DNA from: a virus
Direction: 5' to 3' (one strand)
IMG/VR virus record: IMGVR_UViG_3300013120_000185
Coordinates: 1-40,961 of that record
Length of the DNA stretch: 40,961 nt
In this document: positions 37,324 to 40,961 of the stretch, piece by piece
Numbering within the stretch: the stretch's first letter is position 1
How the letters are laid out: every line of letters begins with the position of its first letter
Notes under the pieces: generated by a model
What the model was told of the DNA's origin: nothing
Seen by the model: only the letters and a program-made list of their open reading frames with translations
The model's database searches: none
Translations under genes and position numbers: made by a program

Positions 37324-37506
37324 ATGGGAAGACAAATACCTAGAAGCCAAGCCATAGGGAGGCATAGGTCTCCCAAAACTCTGAAAACTATTACTTGTCC
37401 TAGCTGTGACGGAGCAGGAAAGGATTTAGAAACCAAAGAAGTGTGTCCTGACTGTCGTGGCAAAGGTAAACTGGAGAATGTAACTGTGAGAGAGGTAGGA
37501 CAATGA
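37324..37506 (+). CDS. DnaJ-type zinc-finger protein
   Basis: A 60-residue protein with two CxxCxGxG-like units: CPSCDGAGK and CPDCRGKGK, the pattern of the DnaJ central zinc domain in shortened form. ATG 37324 follows TTAATAGGAGATTAAA. It could bind unfolded protein or act as a metal-binding adaptor. Its stop overlaps the glycosyltransferase start. Confidence 0.6.
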   Translation: MGRQIPRSQAIGRHRSPKTLKTITCPSCDGAGKDLETKEVCPDCRGKGKLENVTVREVGQ

Positions 37507-38354
37507 GCGATATTCAAGTAAGTTTAGTAGCAAGTGCCAATAGACCCTTAGTACAAGGTAATTTCAGTAATTGGGTAAGATTTTATAACTCTCTCTTAGG
37601 TAATAGAATCAAATGGGAAGTAATTTTTGTAGGAGATACTCCTGCTCCATATACGTTTGCTCCTAGAAACTTTACTTGGATTAAAGCTACAGTTAAACCA
37701 GCCCAGTGCTACGAGATAGGATTCAGAGCAGCAAAGGGAGAACTTATCCACTGGACAGCAGACGATGCAGACTATCACCACCCTACTAGAAATTGTCCTA
37801 ATGCTATAGGTATAGCTTACGAACATTGGAAGAAGATGGAAGCTATGTACGGCAATAAGAAAGACTCCGTAGTAGCTATGAGACCCATAGAAGACGGGGG
37901 AGATGTGTGGAGTTTCCACCACTATTTCGGGGGGTGGGAACATACTCCTGTAATGGCTCCATTTGGATTGGTACACAGAGAGAAGTTTGCCGAGCTTGGG
38001 GGATATGATAGCAGATTTGTAAGTGGGCAGAGTGAGAACGACGTAGTAATGAGATTCTTAGAGATAGGGGGGCATGTAGAGGTCTGTATGGAAGCTTTCT
38101 TATATGTACACCACAGACAAGTACATCCGAGAACTCCTGATGGTAGGAAAGAAGTTAATTTGTTTAGGGAGTGGTACAACACTGACCGTATGGTTTTAGA
38201 AAACCTCTGGATACCTGCAGGATACGGGAACTACGAAAAGGATAATAAGAACGTGGAGATATCTAAGACTAGGTTATCTCCAGTGCAACGCTTTGAAGAC
38301 AGAGACGATATCTGTACAGTAACTCAAGGAGAATATAAAGGGAGATGGGGATAA
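37503..38354 (+). CDS. Family 2-like glycosyltransferase
   Basis: A 283-residue protein with GT-A fold: IQVSLVASANRP opening, KGELIHWTADDADY with the metal-binding D-D-x-D, FGLVHREKFAELGGYDSRF, and SENDVVMRF (acidic catalytic region). It should transfer a sugar from a nucleotide donor. Second sugar-transferase-like gene in this block. Acceptor unknown. Overlaps the next gene by 10 bases. Confidence 0.8.
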   Translation: MSDIQVSLVASANRPLVQGNFSNWVRFYNSLLGNRIKWEVIFVGDTPAPYTFAPRNFTWIKATVKPAQCYEIGFRAAKGELIHWTADDADYHHPTRNCPNAIGIAYEHWKKMEAMYGNKKDSVVAMRPIEDGGDVWSFHHYFGGWEHTPVMAPFGLVHREKFAELGGYDSRFVSGQSENDVVMRFLEIGGHVEVCMEAFLYVHHRQVHPRTPDGRKEVNLFREWYNTDRMVLENLWIPAGYGNYEKDNKNVEISKTRLSPVQRFEDRDDICTVTQGEYKGRWG

Positions 38355-38632
38355 GAAAGAAGTGCCCAAACTATCCGTGTCATTCGCCTGCATTTGCATT
38401 AGAGGACTGTACCTTTTGTTACTGTCCTTTATATCCGTGTAAGGATACTACGTTAGGCAATTGGAGCTACAACATAAATGGTAAGGGAAGACTAAAAAAA
38501 CGAGTATGGGATTGTTCAGGTTGTGATGTAGTTCATGGTCAAACGTTTGTAAAAATGGTGAAGGAGATGGTCAATGAAATCAAAAATCATCCTAAAAAAA
38601 CTAGAAAAGTACGAAGCAAGAGGCATGCATAG
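38345..38632 (+). CDS. Cysteine-rich small domain protein
   Basis: A 95-residue protein with CPNYPCH, LEDCTFCYCPLYPC and VWDCSGCDVVH, matching the Cys-rich small domain family (PF04071 type), probably metal-binding, known in archaea and bacteria beside cobalamin- or sugar-related genes but of unknown function. A basic tail (KKTRKVRSKRH) overlaps the aminotransferase start by 59 bases. Confidence 0.75.
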   Translation: MGIRKKCPNYPCHSPAFALEDCTFCYCPLYPCKDTTLGNWSYNINGKGRLKKRVWDCSGCDVVHGQTFVKMVKEMVNEIKNHPKKTRKVRSKRHA

Positions 38633-39779
38633 GCAATTGCCTGTGGTATGGAAATCAGCACATGGTAGTCAAGTACTTGATGTAGATAATAAGATGTATA
38701 TTGATTTCACTAGTGGTATCTTTGTAACTAACGTGGGGCATGGCTTAACTAGAGAAGCTGTGAAAGACCAAGCCGACCAGCTGATGTATACTTATACTTT
38801 CCCTACTCTTATACGAGCATTATTAGTTGAGACGTTAGTTCAAATGACTCCTCCGTTTTGTGAGAAAGTATTCTTACTGTCTTCAGGTTCAGAAGCGGTA
38901 GAGTGTGCTGGTAAGTTAATGAGAATGAACGCACGTAATCGTTATCGAGACGTGATAGTTTCAATCAAAGGAGCTATGCATGGGAAGACTATGTTTGCCG
39001 AAAAACTGGCGGGAGATAAGGGGGATAATAGCTGGGCTGGGACTGGCGACCCTAGTATTTATCATCTACCTTTTCCTGACGGTAGCAGTACCTTTGAAGA
39101 AGATATGGCACTTATTCTTCAGAAGAGGGGAGCACAAGACATAGCAGGATTTCTATTAGAAAGCTATCAAGGTTGGAGCGGAAGGTTTATGAACAAGAAA
39201 TATATACAACGGTTAGCTAAATTTGCTCACAAACACGCTATCCCGTTATGTTTTGATGAGGTACAAGGAGGGTTTGGTAGGACTGGATATCTATTCGCTT
39301 ATGAACGCTACGAAGTAGAACCCGATTTGATAGTCGTAGGAAAAGGACTGGGAAATGGTATGCCTATCTCTGCTGTTCTGGGCAGAAAATCTCTTCTTGA
39401 TATCCCCTACGACCTATCCTCAACCTACTCTGGTAATCCTATGTCATGCATGGCAGCATTAGAAACTCTAACTATTTTAGAACAAGACTCTTTAGTAAAA
39501 AATGCCTATAAACTCCACAAGGTTATGCAGAAACGGGTAAAACAAATAGCAGATAAGAGTAAACATATCACCGAGATAAATATAGCTGGGTTGTTAGCGG
39601 GAATACTTTTTACCGATAGGAAGAAAGCTACCAAAGTTTGTGATTTAGCCAGACGTATGGGGCTTCTTTTAGTCTTTACAGATAGAGAATCCGTAAAGCT
39701 TGGACCACCGTTGTGTATAACTAAGCAAGAGTTACTCCAAGGGCTAGATATATTAGAAAGGGCGGTGAGAAAGATATGA
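38574..39779 (+). CDS. Class III PLP aminotransferase
   Basis: A 401-residue protein with the acetylornithine/GABA-aminotransferase layout: SSGSEAVECAGKLMR near 103-117, HGKTM near 136, the PLP-pairing D228 (LCFDEVQGGFGRTG) and the Schiff-base lysine K257 (IVVGKGLGNGMP), then TYSGNPMSCMAALETL. It moves an amino group, probably between an omega-amino or keto compound and glutamate/alpha-ketoglutarate. Rare in phages; with glycosyltransferases and radical SAM enzymes nearby it may make an amino sugar or an amine attached to a base. AAGGAGATGGTCA precedes the ATG. Confidence 0.88.
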   Translation: MKSKIILKKLEKYEARGMHRQLPVVWKSAHGSQVLDVDNKMYIDFTSGIFVTNVGHGLTREAVKDQADQLMYTYTFPTLIRALLVETLVQMTPPFCEKVFLLSSGSEAVECAGKLMRMNARNRYRDVIVSIKGAMHGKTMFAEKLAGDKGDNSWAGTGDPSIYHLPFPDGSSTFEEDMALILQKRGAQDIAGFLLESYQGWSGRFMNKKYIQRLAKFAHKHAIPLCFDEVQGGFGRTGYLFAYERYEVEPDLIVVGKGLGNGMPISAVLGRKSLLDIPYDLSSTYSGNPMSCMAALETLTILEQDSLVKNAYKLHKVMQKRVKQIADKSKHITEINIAGLLAGILFTDRKKATKVCDLARRMGLLLVFTDRESVKLGPPLCITKQELLQGLDILERAVRKI

Positions 39780-40156
39780 CCAAAAAGAATGTCAAACTGT
39801 TGAAGGGGAAATACCCTAAGATTCTAAAAAGCATTAAACATATGGACGTAGGAGATGGTTGGTACTGGCTGATTGATATGTTGTGTCTTAGTATCAAACA
39901 ACAGTTACAAGGTCTGAAACAGGGTGTGTTCAAAATGATTCAAATTAAGCAGAAGTTTGGAGGGCTTCGATTCTATTACGAGCCATACGAAGAACACATT
40001 ACTGCTATGGTGAGACTCGCAGAACATATGAGCTATACTATCTGTGAGGAATGCGGAACTACCAAGGACGTTAAACAGACAGTTGGTGGATATATAGCCC
40101 CATATTGTCCAGAGTGTATGGAAAAGTATGGGAGAAAGGCAGAGTTCGATGACTAA
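39776..40156 (+). CDS. Conserved phage protein with GDGW and zinc site
   Basis: A 126-residue protein: MDVGDGWYWLIDMLC, QIKQKFGGLRFYYEP and CEECGTTKDV ... CPEC. This order occurs in a conserved phage family of unknown function; the C-terminal part is a zinc ribbon. Coupled to the aminotransferase stop (ATGA). Confidence 0.7.
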   Translation: MTKKNVKLLKGKYPKILKSIKHMDVGDGWYWLIDMLCLSIKQQLQGLKQGVFKMIQIKQKFGGLRFYYEPYEEHITAMVRLAEHMSYTICEECGTTKDVKQTVGGYIAPYCPECMEKYGRKAEFDD

Positions 40157-40601
40157 TCAAGAACAGATAGATTATACAGAAATAAGAGATGAAAAGTTAA
40201 GGAGTAAGATTTGCGAGTTAATGAGTGAAATGTTAGACAACCCAGATAGATATGGCATTTATCCTACATCGAGATTTATGTGGAAAATGGAAACCTATAT
40301 ACTTGATTTGATGAAGTCATTGGAAGATGAAAAGAAGTTGTTAGAGAAAACTGTCAAATGGTGTAATGAAAACACTTACTACGAGGGAGTGTTGTTAAAA
40401 GATGCTGTAAAAGACCAAGTTGAGGCAGAGGAAGAAGCGAAAGAGTATATTGACCTTATCTTGCATGTGGAACACATTTGTGTTCGTTGTGGCGAGAAGG
40501 GATTTAAGAAAGATATGATTTTAGAATCACAAGCTACGATAGGGGTAAGTGGATTAAGCGACCACAAGTGGTATCATAAGAAATGTTATGAGGAGAAGTG
40601 A
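40149..40601 (+). CDS. Hypothetical protein with C-terminal zinc site
   Basis: A 150-residue protein; ATG 40149 is used because 40128 gives no better leader. N-terminal helices (KICELMSEMLDN...TYILDLMKSLED) and a C-terminal HICVRCGEKGF ... WYHKKCYEE, a possible C-x2-C ... H-x3-C metal site. Function unknown. Confidence 0.6.
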   Translation: MTNQEQIDYTEIRDEKLRSKICELMSEMLDNPDRYGIYPTSRFMWKMETYILDLMKSLEDEKKLLEKTVKWCNENTYYEGVLLKDAVKDQVEAEEEAKEYIDLILHVEHICVRCGEKGFKKDMILESQATIGVSGLSDHKWYHKKCYEEK

Positions 40602-40789
40602 TGAATAAGACTGTTGAGAAGATATTAAAAGTGTTGATTCAAGAACTACCAGCTAACTTTGACGGAACTGCTCCAGAGTCTTACAAGATACAGAGGGATA
40701 TTGCTCATCTCATCCATAGCAAAGTAATTGTAGAAGAGAAACGTAAGTCTTATAAAGAAGGGTTTGAGGAAGGTAGGAAAATAAGATGA
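40601..40789 (+). CDS. Small helical protein, hypothetical
   Basis: A 62-residue ORF with GAGGAGAAGTG before ATG 40601. Helical (EKILKVLIQELP ... KSYKEGFEEGRKIR). Its stop overlaps the start of the VOC gene (ATGA). Confidence 0.55.
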   Translation: MNKTVEKILKVLIQELPANFDGTAPESYKIQRDIAHLIHSKVIVEEKRKSYKEGFEEGRKIR

Positions 40790-40961
40790 TTAAGAACATA
40801 AGACATAGCGGTATAGTTGTCAAGAGCATAGGCAAAGCTCTTCATTTCTATGTAGATTTGTTAGGATTTGAAGTAGTTAAAAACCAAATAGTAGAACAAC
40901 ATTTCGGAGAGAGAATACTAGATATTCCTAAGACTAAATTGGTCTACATAAAACTAGCTAT
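40786..40961 (+). CDS. VOC/glyoxalase-fold protein, partial
   Basis: Only the first 58 residues are inside the window. The opening IRHSGIVVKSIGKALHFYVDLLGFEVVKNQ is the hallmark first half of the vicinal-oxygen-chelate fold (glyoxalase I, methylmalonyl-CoA epimerase, dioxygenases), with the first metal ligand probably H7. Reaction and length are not determinable; the 3' end lies past the window. Coupled to the previous gene. Confidence 0.75.
   Translation, partial: MIKNIRHSGIVVKSIGKALHFYVDLLGFEVVKNQIVEQHFGERILDIPKTKLVYIKLA

Noticed and set aside
1-40961. tRNA genes
   Set aside because: No cloverleaf with a TTC-type T-loop was recognised in the few noncoding gaps; a covariance search would be needed to be certain.

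Overview
The window looks like part of the genome of a large, virulent-type tailed bacteriophage. Every supported gene (about 85) lies on the + strand. Genes are packed with ATGA-type overlaps and strong AGGAGG-like ribosome-binding sites, which suggests a low-GC Gram-positive-like host; that host call is inference. No structural, packaging or definite lysis genes are seen, so this is the early/replication/metabolism half of the genome. I recognise no tRNA, CRISPR array or insertion sequence.

Layout. 1-4.7 kb: a string of tiny genes, many with paired cysteines (zinc-ribbon-like), plus a DUF932 protein. 4.7-7.6 kb: a RuvB-like Holliday-junction motor and a complete tyrosine recombinase. 7.55-8.33 kb: a long stepped hairpin ending in a T-tract, a sigma-factor-like gene, then an AT-rich spacer with iteron-like repeats. 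8.3-11.5 kb: sliding clamp, clamp-loader ATPase and a possible gp62-like clamp-loader partner. 12-16.4 kb: SAM methyltransferase-like protein, spore-photoproduct-lyase-like radical SAM enzyme, long thymidylate-synthase homologue and P-loop kinase, overlapping head to tail. 16.4-29.5 kb: 5' nuclease, a noncoding stretch with a candidate structured RNA, small membrane proteins, prim-pol/helicase fusion, nucleoside deoxyribosyltransferase, acyl carrier protein, RuvC-like resolvase, RecA, family B DNA polymerase and a Hjc-like nuclease. 29.5-33 kb: class II ribonucleotide reductase, metallophosphoesterase, MazG-like pyrophosphatase and a PD-(D/E)XK nuclease with a C-terminal cysteine cluster. 33-40 kb: two sugar-transferase-like proteins, a Rossmann-like protein, a lambda-type phosphatase, a radical SAM/SPASM protein, a cysteine-rich small-domain protein and a class III aminotransferase. 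The last gene (VOC/glyoxalase fold) runs off the window.

How it fits together. The phage seems to encode its own replisome (primase-helicase, PolB, clamp, loader, 5' nuclease), a recombination set (RecA, RuvB, RuvC-like, Hjc-like, Cas4-like nuclease) and dNTP supply (RNR, MazG-like, deoxyribosyltransferase). It also carries a biosynthetic gene set (TS homologue, P-loop kinase, two radical SAM enzymes, glycosyltransferases, aminotransferase, ACP) that could make a modified nucleotide or glycan. The latter is the best candidate for an undescribed system, but its substrate cannot be read from sequence. Two classes of conserved promoter-like elements, one beginning at the end of the sigma-like gene, suggest phage-directed transcription.
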